A DNA stretch of 64,000 nucleotides from Seriola aureovittata (lineage: Eukaryota > Chordata > Actinopteri > Carangiformes > Carangidae), in assembly GCF_021018895.1 (NCBI RefSeq), contig NC_079372.1, positions 21,347,237-21,411,236 of the forward strand, written 5' to 3'. A program made the position numbers and the translations under genes. Below are positions 24,801 to 38,399 of the stretch, in pieces. Under the pieces are notes generated by a model. The model was not told where the DNA came from, did not search any database, and saw nothing but the letters and a program-made list of their open reading frames with translations. Position 1 is the first letter of the stretch, and every line of letters begins with the position of its first letter.

Positions 24801-27204
24801 ATCAACTAAATGAATCAAGGTGGATTGGTCTGAACCCCAAACACAGCGGTGACTGCAGGAAGGACCAACCTGCAAATAACAGGATTCTCTATCAAAGGAG
24901 CTTTTTAAGTGGTCGAATGCTCTTATTTTTAACGGTGCAATTGGGATGCAACTACTTTATTTTGATTTAAGGATTAATATATTTACAGCAGACTTTCATT
25001 ACAGATGCGAAGCAAAAATGTTCAAGTGCAATAAAACTAATTTCCTCTCAGATGAAAAATCGGGAGCAAAAAGCTAATTGCCTGTGGTTTTGGTTGTAGC
25101 TATAGATTTTTATGAGCTTGTTAACAGGAGAGACAGAGTGAATGAATGAACTCTCTGTTTTTAAAGTGACATGAAAGGGTGATTTCATTATGTTTAGAGT
25201 AGGGAAGGCAGCAGGCTTGAGGGCAGTGAGAGGTCTGTAGCTGTTGTGTTCTGAGTCTGTAGTAACAACACAGCTCAAACCCCTCGTCTATTTCAACAGT
25301 GCACCCTCCCTCCCTCTCACTCCATCCTTCCTCCCACCTCCCCTCCTCCTCCCCCAGGTTTCAGTTCCTCTCCTGCTTGTATTTTCTGACCCAGGGTGAA
25401 GCTCTACACATGCAGGAGGGGGTGGAGGGAGAGAGAGTGCAGCTCTGCCATGCCAAACCCTCACCCATCCCGACAGTTAGTCCCAGCCACATCGAGCCGG
25501 GATGTGGCCATAAAACCAGCACCGCTGCCCTGCTGTCCTGGCTAAAGATAGGCCGGGCTGTGGTCTGCCTGTGGGGGAAGAAGGCAGGGCTCATCTAACT
25601 GTCACTGAGGAACACCTTCACCACTGCACTGCCTACTTCTCCTGACTTCATCCTGCTGCTAACACCCAGTGAAGAATTTCCTCCACGTTTCCTTTAACGG
25701 CTCTGTTCTGACAAGTTTCCACGTGACGTTTTCTTGTACATTTGAATGTACATTTTCTAGCTGATTGCACATGACTATGATTCAACTTACAACCAGCTAA
25801 TGAATGGTTTACTGGTCTAAACACTCGCTGCACAAGAAGTGGAGGATTTCTGACATTTCAAACAGAAACAGTTTGGAATAAATAAATAAGGATTCAGAAA
25901 TGTATTACAGAGCTTTTCTGGATCAAAAATTTATACCAGTTTTGACGATCAGTGGTGATACCGGACAGGAACCTCCAAACATTATACATATATGAGACTT
26001 CTGAAAAATGAAACTTCTGACTCAACATATGCCTGGGTCCTCGGCCCGAGTCTGGCCCATATACTTCCACATCTTCGTTCTGCCTGTTAGCATGCTAATA
26101 TTTGCTAATTAGCAATAATTACAAAGTACAGCTGAGGCTAATGGGAATTAGTTCTGCAAGTATTTAAAAAAATCATTGAACACATTAAAATTTTGACGAG
26201 ACGATGAAAAGATGAGATTTAGTTAATTGAATTCATCCTTAAATATCTGTCAATCCATCCATTCATTTTTAAGATATTTCACTTAAAACACAAAATCGCA
26301 TTGAGGCACTAAAGGAGAAAAATTCTGTGAATCACCAAAGTCATTGAGGACCATGAATGCTACACGCAAGAACTTTTTTGCAGGTGCTGGACAAAACAGA
26401 AAAATCTTTAGGGAACAGAAGAGGCTGAGTCTGCACAATGTTTCACTGACTGCAGCCGATCAGCTCAGTCAGATCTTCTTCACCCACAAACAGTATTCAC
26501 AAGTGTTGCATTGACTATGTCTCTCAAACCAGAGAGGTGAAGCTGAAGCTTCAGACAGATAAATACGCGTCTTCAATCAGGCACTTAATCAACCACAGGT
26601 GTCAACTGTTAGAAAGAGACATGATGTCATAAATGTTTCACTACTATAATCATGTTTTTGGTGTGTAAAAAGTGGACTTAACGTGATGTAATAAATAACA
26701 TCAACAACTGGGAAGCTGACATGAGTAAAAAAATAAAACCAGCCTCAGAGAAAATTTCACAAACAGAAAATCCAGTGTAAAAGACTTCGATCTCTGCAAG
26801 GTGCCAAGCAAAAACCCCACAGCTCAGGGAGCATAACCAGAAACATCATACATTAAAATCAACATATGACACAACAGCTAAACTAGAAAGAGACAAACAT
26901 CCGGAATATGCTCCAGGGCTGTTTACAGACACTTCCTCAAAACATGACGATGTGCTGAGATTCTACAGTCACGGTCAATAAGCATCAGTGATCCGTCTGC
27001 CGCACAACAGAGGAACACATTGATGGTGTCACCAAAGGCATCCACTATGGTATCACTACTTAATCTTGTAAAACTGTCAACACACAAATGTTTGTACTAT
27101 AAGACACAAAAACACACAGTGTGACAATAACAGATTAAGGAACACTACAAGAACATTAGAGACACATTAACAAGCAGTACTTGTTGGACTAATATAACCA
27201 TCCA

Positions 27205-27269
27205 TTGTGTGTGTGTGTGTTAGTGTGTGTGTGCATGTGTGTGTGTGTGTGTGTGTTAGTGTGTGTGTG

Positions 27270-27327
<58 letters not shown>

Positions 27328-27330
27328 TGT
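27205..27330. repeat. (GT)n microsatellite
   Basis: A GT array with internal duplication: the block TTAGTGTGTGTGTGCATG occurs twice before a pure GT run. It lies 116 bases left of a complementary CA array. Confidence 0.95.
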
Positions 27331-27444
27331 ATGCTGTGTTGAGCTGCTGAGGAGGAAGCAGGGGTCAGTCAGGTTGTTGGAGGTGACACTGAGTCCACTC
27401 TGCCAATTTGACACTGAGAATGCGTCTGTTAGTGAGACTGCAGG

Positions 27445-27445
<1 letters not shown>

Positions 27446-27498
<53 letters not shown>
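27446..27498. repeat. (CA)n microsatellite
   Basis: A pure CA array complementary to the GT array at 27205-27330, so the two arms could pair. Confidence 0.95.
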
Positions 27499-27500
<2 letters not shown>

Positions 27501-29792
27501 CAGATAGATAAACAAGTCCTTGCCTATACTTTCACACATGAATGCACAGGCCTGCAAATCTCATCTCGAATCTAATGAAACATTTAAAACTGAAACAGTG
27601 GGAAATGGGACATATTGGGACACACTGTTTACTGTGCTGCAGCTGAGCAGCTAATCAGCTTCTAGCCTGCAAGCTGATGTTAGCAGTGCACATTTCCACT
27701 GAAGTGAATACTTGGTCTCTTATTCAACAATTTAAAGTGCAGGAAGAGACATTCGTGCATGTATGTAAGTTAGAGAAGAAAAAGATCATGGTAGCTGTAG
27801 TTTTTTATATCCTAACAAATGAACTGAACGTCGTTGAAATCAACCTACCCACAGGTTTTAAGTTCAGATGCTGTTTCCAAAAATACAGTACGTCTGGTTT
27901 TATCCACTTTTGAACTACACTAGGTCAAAACCTAGTACCTACATGGCTGGACCTACTGCGCTTACATATACAGTATTTTAATACAGCTGAATTCCCAATA
28001 AAGCTAGTTTCATTTACATGTTTTTAAGACAACGGAACAAATATGAAATAGTGACTGAAATGAGGCCCATTGTGATACTACATATTATCTTCCAAGCCAT
28101 TTCCGAGCTGCTGCTCTGCTGCTTTTTAAAATCATGATTTTATAACCACAACGTCGTCTGACAGAGTCACCACAACACAACACATCAGCTAAACACAAAG
28201 ACTGCTGTGATTTCAGCTATATTTGCTGTAAAATGATCACTCAGAGAGAAAGTTAGAAGAGACACAATATCTTTCTTATTCAGACAGACTGGTGGTCTCT
28301 TCTAAGTAGCTACGGTTTGTCCAAAAAGTTGCCAGATTTGTCGCTAGAGTCTCTAAATCTAGCAGTAAATGCGCTAAGTTAGCAACACTGCAGGCTGTAA
28401 ACACCCCCTGAGAGAAACTGTTTACTCCAATTCATTTCTTAAGCGCAACAATGGGGAAATTACAACTCAGTCACACGACAATTGTCAGTCAGTCACAGAG
28501 ATTTGTGATTACAGCGCCGGTCCTGTTGTTGGGATCCAGCCAAGTATTGAAGAATATGCAGAATAACTGCAGCATCACTGTAGTTTTACACAAAAAGTTG
28601 GGGGCAATAAAATTTCAGTTTAACTCCCTTGCCTCAAGCCCCATTAATTACTGCTTTTAACAATTAGCCCAGAACACATCAAATAAGTAGGGACAACTAC
28701 CCAAACGTACACACACCATCTTCCCTTTGCCTCACCGACTCTTTCACCCCCACTCCTCCTCTCTTTCTTCTCCCCATCAGCCTCCTCCTCCCTGCCAGTG
28801 CTTCTGCTTTTCACCCCTCCATCCCTCACTCCTCCGCTTCTTCTTTCTGTCCCACGTGCCAGTGCAAACATCCAGAAATCAGCCTGCGCTCGTTAGGAGC
28901 CTCATCTCTCCCTCTTTTCTCTGGCTGTTTCCCTTCTTCACTCTCCTGCTGTGGTCACCACAGACGGCACGCGTTTGGGAGGCACCTATCAAAATAAGCA
29001 GTCTAGTTTCAAGTCTTCCAGTGTGTGTATATGTGTGTGTAAATGCTGGCACACACTGTGGGACATCTCCCACAAACATGTACCACATCAAAGTGTAATG
29101 TCATGTTCGCAGAAAGGCAAAACAGCATCTTCATCATCATCATAACCATGACTGTCTTATCATCCTCGGTTCTCTCTGAGCCCGGGCCGGTAGCTTCGGC
29201 TTGAGAGAGAGACATCTGGGGAACACACATCCTTCCTTTAACGATTGGTTGGGCTTTGGTGGAGACTAATTACAAAATTAACAGGCTCCACAAACACGGA
29301 CCAACAGGGCGTCTCTCTCCCAACACTAACCAACCACCCCCAACAGTTGGGGGTAAATAGCAGTAGGTGAAAGGGTAAGGTAAGGCTAACACAGGTTTGC
29401 ACGTTTCAGTTCTTGTGTAAAAAGATCTTTAATGCATAGAAGTAAGATTCTTTTACAAAAACTAAAAGTCCTGCATTCAGAATTTAAAAAAGAAAAAATA
29501 GAAATAGTGAAGTAAAGTACAAGTACTTCAAATTATACTAAACTAAATGTACGTAAACCAAGAGGCCATTAGCGTTTTCATGTACACAACAATAACAGAT
29601 GCTATTTATGATGTTTACATTAACACTAGTTTAAGCACACTTTGTCCTCTTTATTAGTAAGCAGTAAAAAAACGCTGACCATTAGCACAGGATACACTGT
29701 TTGCTTGGGAAAGCTTTATCAAAATGTTGACACTAAACACATGGGCAGCATGACTGAGTGTAAGGCATGTGCATGCATGTGTGTGAAGGACT

Positions 29793-29830
<38 letters not shown>

Positions 29831-31097
29831 AGGTGATTCTGGGGAAAGCCCTTCTGGCAGGGAGTCCTGACCGTGACACGGAGCTCCACAGCAGCCGGAG
29901 ATGTGGGCACAGTGCCAGTGGGCGTCACGCCAATCTCCCTCCCTCTCTCTCTGTCTCACTCTCTCTGTCTCTTTCTCCCTCCATCATGTTTAAAGAGCAG
30001 AGCTTTTACGGACACTACAAACATGCACACTTTCACAACGACTGGCTTCCCCTCGTACTATAAACACAGCACATAACCAAACAATATGTACTGTGTTAAA
30101 TATGCAGTACTGAGTCTGAATCAATCCACCAGACAACAAAAGTAAAGGTGACACCGAAATGCTATTACATAACAATATTCAGAGAGCTTTAGATGGTTAC
30201 TTAGAAATTCTGTTATCACCTTGATACAACTAACATGTTAGCAAACACTGCCTTATATATTATTATTCATTTTCATTATGTTGTTATTATTCCCTCTCTT
30301 CTAGCTCTGTTTTTGGTCTCCACCGGCTCCTGAGGGAAACACCATGGCTCTTCAGGTGCTAAATGCTTCACTATGTTCACCAGCTGCTCTCTGGTAGTGG
30401 ACAGAGGTTTTCTAACAGCTGCCTGATGAAAGTTAATGAGACTCAAAACAGTAAAGTTTGAGGCCAGAAAACCAAAACAGCCAGATGAAAGTTGCTAAAA
30501 TGCTGAGTTGAGCTGCAGAGTCGGGCGATAATTCTCATCAACATGAGCAGCCCGTTTCATATTTCACACCATTATTTGACTGATTTTAATATTTTAGCAT
30601 TTTCTAAGAATTCATGTGCCTGGCTGTGACCCGGCTGAGTGTTGCTATCTTCATGACTTGGCTTGTTATCAGCAGAGCTAAGCTACATAGGAACAGCATG
30701 TCATATATCTGTAACTTGTCCTCAGGTCCTTCTTGTAAAATAGATCTTGATCTCAGTAAAGTTTCCTCATGATGAACATTTACATCATGATTTATTATTA
30801 TTTCCTGGATCAATACAAATGCAAATGAATGCAGGAAATTCATATCACAGAGATTCAGTTGATTTTTTAAATTTCTTTTTTTTTATTGTTTGTTTTTTGT
30901 TATTTTATTTTTGGGTGATTCTCACACCCTTGAACATAGTCGGGTCAATGTTTTACTATTTCACACTTGCTGCTTCACTAAATAATTACTCATTACACTG
31001 AAATAAAGATATTATATACTGAGGTTATTGTCATATTCAACTCTACACTGCTCAATGAACTAATACTCCTTTAAAAACATGTATCTATGAGACTGAG

Positions 31098-31098
<1 letters not shown>

Positions 31099-31162
<64 letters not shown>
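31099..31162. repeat. (CA)n microsatellite
   Basis: A pure CA array of 64 bases. Confidence 0.95.
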
Positions 31163-31165
<3 letters not shown>

Positions 31166-31802
31166 TTGCACACAGTGATGGTTTAGTTGCTCTGATGGAA
31201 ACACATGGAGCCTGTGGTCTGAGCCGCTCCATCCAGCCGCTGGGACTCTGACACTTTTGTTTCCCTGGGCTGCCACTGGCTCTCTCTGATTCAGATGGGG
31301 TCAGCAACAAACAATCTCTAAGTTTGGCAACGTCAGCTCAGCTTAAAACAACAGGCATTGTTCAGCTGGCTTTTGTTTACAGAAATCTACAGGTTTCAAT
31401 AGACCCCACAGCCTTTCCCACTCTTTTTCTTTCCTTACCACTCTTGTTCTGCTGCTAATTTTCCTCTGTTTGGTTTCTTGTTTGCTGATGCCCCCACCAC
31501 CACCACATCCAAACCCACTCCTCCTTCACCCATTCTCCATGTGTATTTTGAAAAGATGTGTTCAGGGTTATAGAAGGGAAAAGGAGAAAAGTAGTGTGTG
31601 TGTGAGGTGTTGCGGTTAGGGGTGGGGGGTTAAAGGTAGAGACTTGTAAAAATAACATTCTTGCATAAACAGGGCCTTGAAAAATGGGCAGTGGGCAGCT
31701 CGCATTCCTGGCATTTTTTTGAAACTTGATCACGTTCTGAGGATCGGAGGCCGCAGGCACCTTCAGCAGATGACAGCCATGCGACAAGCAAGCAGGAGGG
31801 AA

Positions 31803-31846
31803 GGAGAGAGAGACACAGAGACAGAGAGAGAGAGAGAGAGAGAGAA
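31803..31846. repeat. (GA)n microsatellite
   Basis: A GA array with a few ACAGAGAC interruptions. Confidence 0.9.
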
Positions 31847-32324
31847 GATAACAACAAAACAAGAATGAGATGAAAAGAGAAGAGAAAGACACCAGCTGAC
31901 AGGAACAGAGTGAAGGAGACAGAGACTGAGAAGGGAGATAACACAGATGTTCAAAACAGCAGCCGCTCACATACACGTGGGGGTGTTTCAGTTCCAAACA
32001 GCAGCGTGACATTTTGTGAGACAAAAATCAGCTCGTTCAGCCGCTTTTGTTTCTTTTCAAAGAGACACATTTACAGTAGAGCACTGCGTTACGAGCCCCA
32101 CATTCACAGGCCTGACACAATCATATTAAAACACATTCACGAATATCACCCAAATCTGCCGCTGCTCTGCAGTGACGTGGAGTGAGTCTCTTCTCACAGA
32201 TGAGTCTTTGTGTTGAAGCAGAACAGCAGCTATTGGGTAACTGACCAGAGTCAGTCTGGGACTCGGGGAAGAGGAGACCAACAGCAGGAATACAACCTGG
32301 AGCGACTGTACAGGTGTCTGTCGG

Positions 32325-32550
32325 AGCTGCAACTAACTGCTGTTTTCACTGTCAGTTAATCTGTGTATTTTCTGTAAAATCTAATTATACTGTAGAGCCC
32401 GAGGTCACAGATTCAAACCACGAGTTCAAAGTTCACTACCACAGTGTTTATGACAAAGAAAAGCAGCAAATCCAGAGATGATTGTCAAAATAGTTGCCAA
32501 TTATTTTTCTGGTTAAAAGATTACTCGACTAATTGTTTCAGATAGTGATG
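32325..32550. mobile_element. hAT-like 'ATCGATTAAT' miniature element, inverted
   Basis: Starts CTGCAACTAACTGCTGTTTT and ends TACTCGACTAATTGTTTCAG. The interior AGAGCCCGAGGTCACAG and AAAAGCAGCAAATCC segments match the reverse strand of this abundant fish family. Confidence 0.65.
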
Positions 32551-33282
32551 CACCTGAATGATACTGACCTGATAAAGTGATTAGGTATGAGCCATGATAG
32601 GACCAATCCACTTTAAATCCACTTTCTATATCAACGTCATTGTTGAATCCTGTGTTTCCTCTTTGTGTTTCATTTATTAAGTCTCTGCCAACACAGTTTT
32701 TAGGCCACAGAAGCTCTGACCTCATGTTACCTTCTATAAAGAAATGATCCCAAAGACTGCGGTCCACACAGCTGAGGCATCAGAAGCATCAACAGGTGAG
32801 TTTGAGGCTTAAGTGTCATCACTTGTTGATATATCATGTTATGCTCTTCAGTAAGAAGAGACAACCCTGGCTCAACGCCACCTCCACTTGTCTGAATGTG
32901 GACTTTTTGGCACATATGTAAAACCTCAACCTCAAGTTTTTTCCACAACAAGCAAACCTACAGTGAGATGAGCCTCGGGAAACAAAAGGCCAAGTCTGCC
33001 AAACACTACATGTAATAACCTGTAGCTTTGTGGACAAAGTGTCAGACGTCAGATAAGACAAAGATCAGACTGACCCACGGGGACGGGAAGATGAAAATGT
33101 GGAGGAAAATACAGGGAGAGCTCGTCAACTGTCAAACATGGTGGAGTTGCTGTTTTGGATCATGCATGTACGGTTGTTATCCGCTGATGATGTCACTGCT
33201 GACGGCGGCAGCAGGACGGCTGTCGAGAAAAACACCAAGTCTGCTTTAATCCAACATGTCAGCGCACTACATACAACTTTAA

Positions 33283-33352
33283 ATACTACTACATACTACT
33301 ACATATACTACTACATACTACTACATATACTACTACATACAACTACACATAC
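33283..33352. repeat. ACTACTACATACT tandem repeat
   Basis: About three copies of a 21-24-bp unit built of ACT and ACAT steps. Confidence 0.85.
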
Positions 33353-33389
33353 TAAGAGAGAACATGTCTGCTGATGTCTGTGCTTCAGT

Positions 33390-33390
33390 C

Positions 33391-33421
<31 letters not shown>

Positions 33422-33430
33422 TATATATTT
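33390..33430. repeat. (AT)n microsatellite
   Basis: A pure AT run with one phase shift (AATAT). Confidence 0.9.
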
Positions 33431-34095
33431 ATGTAGATGTAGATGAAAATGAAGGCTGACCTCACCTCTGCTCACATCACAAAAGCATGATGCAATTTTC
33501 TTTAACCATGCTGGTTACAGCATATAGCAACTAAAAGACTAACTAACAACAAAGTCTTTCAGTTTTGTGCTCAAACAACATTTTGCTCGTTTTGTTCTGG
33601 TGCTGGTAAAATAACTTCAGATGATTTTATTGCAGATTCAAATGTCCATTTTACTGGGAATCTGTGCGACATGTATAATTCCCACCACAATATCCCCTTG
33701 ATAATAATATAGTGGGGTTATCTCCCATTTTCCATAGAAATTATTATGGAAAGTTCACATCAGCTCAAACTATAGTGGAATTTTACACCCAGCCAAAGAC
33801 TGTTTGACTGCTTATCAGTAATAACAGGGAATAATTCACTGAATCATTTAGTAGAACCTCTCTACACTTTAAAACTGAAGTCAAATCCATATTTTATGTG
33901 GTTATAAATTGGTAATTTTTTTAACCACCATGAAACTCATTGGGTTTACTTAGAGGAAAAATCTGAAAGTGAACTGTCACACAGCAAAACACTTGTCAAT
34001 CTGAGCTACACTCTTCTTCAGTTCTATATAAACACGTTGTGAGCTAACGAGAAAGAAATAAATAAAAAAATTGTTTTGTTGGGACAGATTAAGGA

Positions 34096-34130
34096 GCAAC
34101 ATTCCCGCCTGTTCAAGGCGGGAATGTTGC
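34096..34130. repeat. Perfect 14-bp inverted repeat (hairpin)
   Basis: GCAACATTCCCGCC at 34096-34109 is followed by the 7-base spacer TGTTCAA and its exact reverse complement at 34117-34130. It lies at the left of a stretch (34081-34400) with the look of a miniature transposon: a TATAAAAG, a CCACCTTTAAACCACC block and a sharp rise in GC. Confidence 0.9.
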
Positions 34131-34521
34131 GCCTTTATTCCACCTCGCCGTTATGTATAAAAGGTACGAACATGAAATGAAGGGGGGGTTTTTGTTGTTC
34201 CACCTTTAAACCACCAGTGGAGTTAGTCACAGAGCGGGATCGATATCTACGGGACAGACACTGAAGTTGATGTGCTACACGTCACATCTCTGATTCCTGC
34301 ACATGCATCTAAAATCACATCGTGGCGGCTTTGTTTGGTTCAGTGTAAACACGCAAAGGCAGAGCAACGAAGGGTCTTCTGAACGGCAGTGTAGCGAGAT
34401 CTCTGCGGACACAGGGCTTTTCATTTACACATTTTAACACAGCACTTTCCTTCTCCTTCATTTGAATGACTGGGATGCCAGAGGGTGGTCTTCCACCTCA
34501 CTACCTCTCTAACACTTTTCG

Positions 34522-34543
34522 TGTGTGTGTGTGTGTGTGTGTG
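34522..34543. repeat. (GT)n microsatellite
   Basis: A short pure GT run. Confidence 0.85.
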
Positions 34544-35089
34544 AGTAGGTGGGTGTGGGGGATGTAAGGAGTTCTGAGAAGCTCTGTCTTTCTCTGAGAA
34601 AGGTTTAGGTTTCAGATGGAGGGTAAAATAGTTAACAGATTGCCCAGCATCCGCACCACAGCTCTTAACTGCGCACCCATCACCCATCCTCGGCCCCTCT
34701 GCGCCGACTGCCACCTCTCCCTGTCAGCCAGAGAGTCTTCCCCTGCAGACAACAATGCATCTAAATATCAGATCAACCACTGATGGATCAGTACAAGTAT
34801 TGATTGGGTTCTTGGTGGCCATACTGCCATCTAGCTGAGAATGAAGGGAGATCAACCAGCCGTCTTCACATCCTCACAGCCACCCACAGGTGAACCCCTG
34901 CGTCACTTCACATCTACTAGATTCGACTAAACCTGTCTTACTAATCTGAGCAGTGGCGCTGGTCATTTTTTTAAAGAAACTTTATGGGTTAATGTCTAAA
35001 TATGCAGCATCAGGACCTGATTACACTCACACACTGAGCCTACTGAGCCCATCTGAGTCATCTAATGTTATGTTAACATACCTCCATTA

Positions 35090-35150
35090 CAGTGGTTCTC
35101 AACATAGGGTGTTGGGCCCCCTCAAGGGGTCCCAAAACAAGTCTAAGGGG
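35090..35150 (+). mobile_element. hAT (Charlie-like) element 5' end
   Basis: CAGTGGTTCTCAAC followed by GTTGGGCCCCC and AAGGGGTC is the familiar left end of Charlie-type hAT transposons in vertebrates. No matching right end was found, so only this terminus is called. Confidence 0.6.
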
Positions 35151-35961
35151 TCACAAAATGACTGAGTGCAGCTTAAAAAAGATGTGAGAGTGGCACGTGT
35201 TGCTCATGGCTGTCAAGTTTTTTGCTGCTGAACTTTAAAGTTTTGGTTCAAGAAACTAAACTGCTGGAACTGCAAGTGAGCGTTCATGAGGTTGTGAGGA
35301 AATATTAGACGGTCTGATGTTGTCAGCTCAACACAAAGATCACTGAATGAGAAATGAGAATGTGGTAGAGTTTTGCTGACACTTTTAAACTCTTTTAAAA
35401 TCCTTTTAAAACAAAAAGAATATAACTATAAAGTAGCTGTCAGTGGACTGGAGCAGCTGTGAGCTGCCAGGAAAAACATTTTCAACCCGCCAGAACCAGA
35501 AAGACAAAACTGTGTTAAAAGTAACAGGTTACAGCAGAGCGTCCTGAACTGGGGATCTCCAGTAAAACTGACTTTGCAATGCATCTTTTACTTTGTGTGT
35601 CTTTCCTCCTCAGTGTGTTTCTGCACATTTTAAACCTGCGTTTCACACAGACACAGTTTCTTCGGCCACAGTGCTCGGTCTGAGGCGATGAATCATAAGC
35701 AGCAGATATCTGCTCTCCTTCCTTATTGTTGCACTTCTTAACACTCATAACTCATGTTCACACAAAGGTGATAAGTCGTAACTCGGGTTTGTAAGAAGAT
35801 GCTTCCTCATTTTAAAAGGTTACAAGCTGAGAAGTTGAGTCTGGTGATTTCATTCATTTATGAAACTTCAGAAAACTTCTTTTTCTTACAGTCTCTCTGT
35901 CTTTCCATGTCACACTGGTGTCCTGGGAGCAATGGATGGACTCACAGAGCACTTTGACTTA

Positions 35962-36101
<140 letters not shown>

Positions 36102-36599
36102 GCTACTGAAAGTCACTTGCTGGCAAAATGAGACCATCCAACCAAACCAGCAGAGAGAAGAGGAGGCCGATGATGTGACCGGATTGGCCAGGCCGCACTG
36201 GAGCGGGGGAGACAAGAGAGAGGGGAGGGGGGAGGAGGGGGGATGAACAGGGAGGGCAGGGGACGAGATGGAAGGGGGGGGGGGTGAGTAGCAGGGAGCG
36301 AGGCAGCGTCACGTGACCGAGTCCAGCAGAGAGTGTTATAATAGGCCCCCTCTCGGAGTAGAGAGGCAGAGGCTGGATGTGAACCAAAATCCCTCTACCA
36401 CACACAGGCTGGCCATTGTTGGCTATTCACTGGACTCCATCTCGGGGCACTTTATCATTCAATTAGGACAGCTTTCACACCGCACACCACAGAAAAGAGG
36501 CCTTCAATCAAACTGAAAACTTCACACTGGCCCTGGAGGGGACGCAGAAAGGGGACTCGCAGTTGTCACCCCACTTTCATTTTTCCTACTTGTTGTTGT

Positions 36600-37140
36600 T
36601 GTTCGCCAAGACTTTGAGCGGAAAGAGAGAGGGAGAGGAGAGAGAAAGAGGTGGAGAGAATAGATGGAGAGATGTGAGGAGAGAGGAGGAAGTCCCACTG
36701 AGTACCGTTACATGTTTAGTAGCATGTGTGTGTTTATGAAGCTGGTGGAATGCACATGAGTGGGTGAGGGGTTAAATTTGGTAAGTGGTCGTCGGAGGGG
36801 TGGGGGTGGGGGGGGGTGGGGTTGAGAGAGTAAGAGTAAGAAAAAAGAGAGCGAGAGAGAGAGAGAGAGAGAGTGAGGAAAAGGGGGAAAATTCAAAGCT
36901 CTGAGAAGAGAATGACACAGAGGAGTACACTCGAAGGAAATAATGAGAGGGAGAAGTATGCTTGAGAAAAGAGGAGGGAGACGGGGAAATGTGCTGCGAG
37001 GGGGAGAAGAGAGGCAGCACGGCAACTGATCAAAACACAGAGGGGCGGGGGGGGGGGGGGGGGGGGGGGGGCACGGGCTGATAAACAAGTTAGAGGAGGA
37101 AGACCAGGGGAGAAGCCAACAGGTGAAAGAACAGCGAGTG
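36600..37140. repeat. Purine-rich tract with a 25-base G run
   Basis: The plus strand is overwhelmingly A and G, with (GA)n stretches near 36850-36875 and 25 consecutive G at 37047-37071. It is simple sequence without coding potential. The pyrimidine-rich complement gives long but meaningless Ser/Pro/Leu frames. Confidence 0.8.
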
Positions 37141-37558
37141 AGAGCATCCTGGTGGTGATTGGTCGTCACTGAAGTGGTGCACACAGAACTGTACTGGGAT
37201 CAGATAAGAAACTTGAGCCACTGACCATCTGTAATCTCTATATTAACACTTAATAACTCATTTACAGTGCACTGTCATGTAGTTACAAGCAGATATAAGG
37301 ACATTAACTAAGTGTTATTAATGTATTTATCAACATATATACTCCTCCTAAGTTTCTGTTTATTATGTTGCTATAATTATCTCTTTCATTACTATAGTTT
37401 TTTAAGTCACTGTCATGATTATATAAATTATAATTGACTTTAAATATTCATATTAATAGATATTTTTCCAAAACAAAACAAATCCCACCTTGTGGAGATG
37501 AAGGCCACAGCATACGGCTGAAAGGTGACTCTCAAGCTCCACATGACTTTAGGAATTT

Positions 37559-37599
37559 TTTGTTGTTATTGTTATTGTTGTTGTTGTTGTTGTTGTTTT
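37559..37599. repeat. (TTG)n microsatellite
   Basis: A trinucleotide array with TTA interruptions at the left. Confidence 0.85.
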
Positions 37600-37939
37600 G
37601 TTTGGCGTTTTGCCTTTATTTTGACATCCATCAGCATAAAGAGGCAGCGACGAGAGACACAGGCAGAGAGAGAGAGATGTGTGTGAACTGTGGATGTTCT
37701 GTGCGGTCGAGTGGTACAGGCCTGAACCACAACAGTTATTTACAGTTTTAAACCTGTCTGTAAAAGATCAGTAAATGTGTATTACAGTTAATAAATCCAT
37801 TATAACACACATAAGGATTTGTTTGCGTGTTTTCAGCTGTTATACTGAGATGTCCTTAATTCATTATTCATTAGTCACATAGTTCATTCATTCATCAGCT
37901 CATCATTCTTCAACTAAAACGTTTTCATATCTTCTTAAA

Positions 37940-37940
<1 letters not shown>

Positions 37941-37993
<53 letters not shown>

Positions 37994-38007
37994 CTATATA
38001 TATATAA
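37941..38007. repeat. (AT)n microsatellite
   Basis: A TA array of about 50 bases followed by a degenerate ACACATCTATATAT tail. Confidence 0.9.
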
Positions 38008-38399
38008 AAAAAATGATCATTATTACTGATTAAACTATAAAATAACAAATTAAAACTAGCTCCACCTTGACCAGTAACATAACCAGTGACGTAACATTGT
38101 TTTTCTTTCGGCTGATGCTGTGAAGAGTCGCCACAGCGGATCAACATCAGGGCTGAGCAGTTAATCAGAAAAGTATCACAACGGACTTCATCTTTCTCAT
38201 GTCGGTTAATATTTTCCCCAACGCGTGCATTCATGAACTGTCACTCCAAAAAATGAATCACTACTTCGTGTTGAGTCACATTCTTCTGCCCCGTCCAACT
38301 AACATTAATCCACGTTCCCTCAAAGTGAAGCTGGTGATACAGACGACACGAGCACAAACACTGTGTCTCAACCTGAGCAGCTTAAATCTAAAAAGAAAG

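Noticed and set aside
28325..28392. GTTGCCAGAT...TTAGCAACACTG pair as a miniature transposon
   Set aside because: It resembles the ends of a known fish element, but the spacing is only about 65 bp and the inverted match is weak.
36708..37184. 158-codon minus-strand Ser/Pro/Leu-rich frame
   Set aside because: It comes entirely from the pyrimidine strand of the purine tract, including the G25 run.
38105..38145. GAGTCGCCACAGCGGATCAA block as a transposon
   Set aside because: The block is frequent in fish repeats, but only about 40 bases match and no ends are visible.
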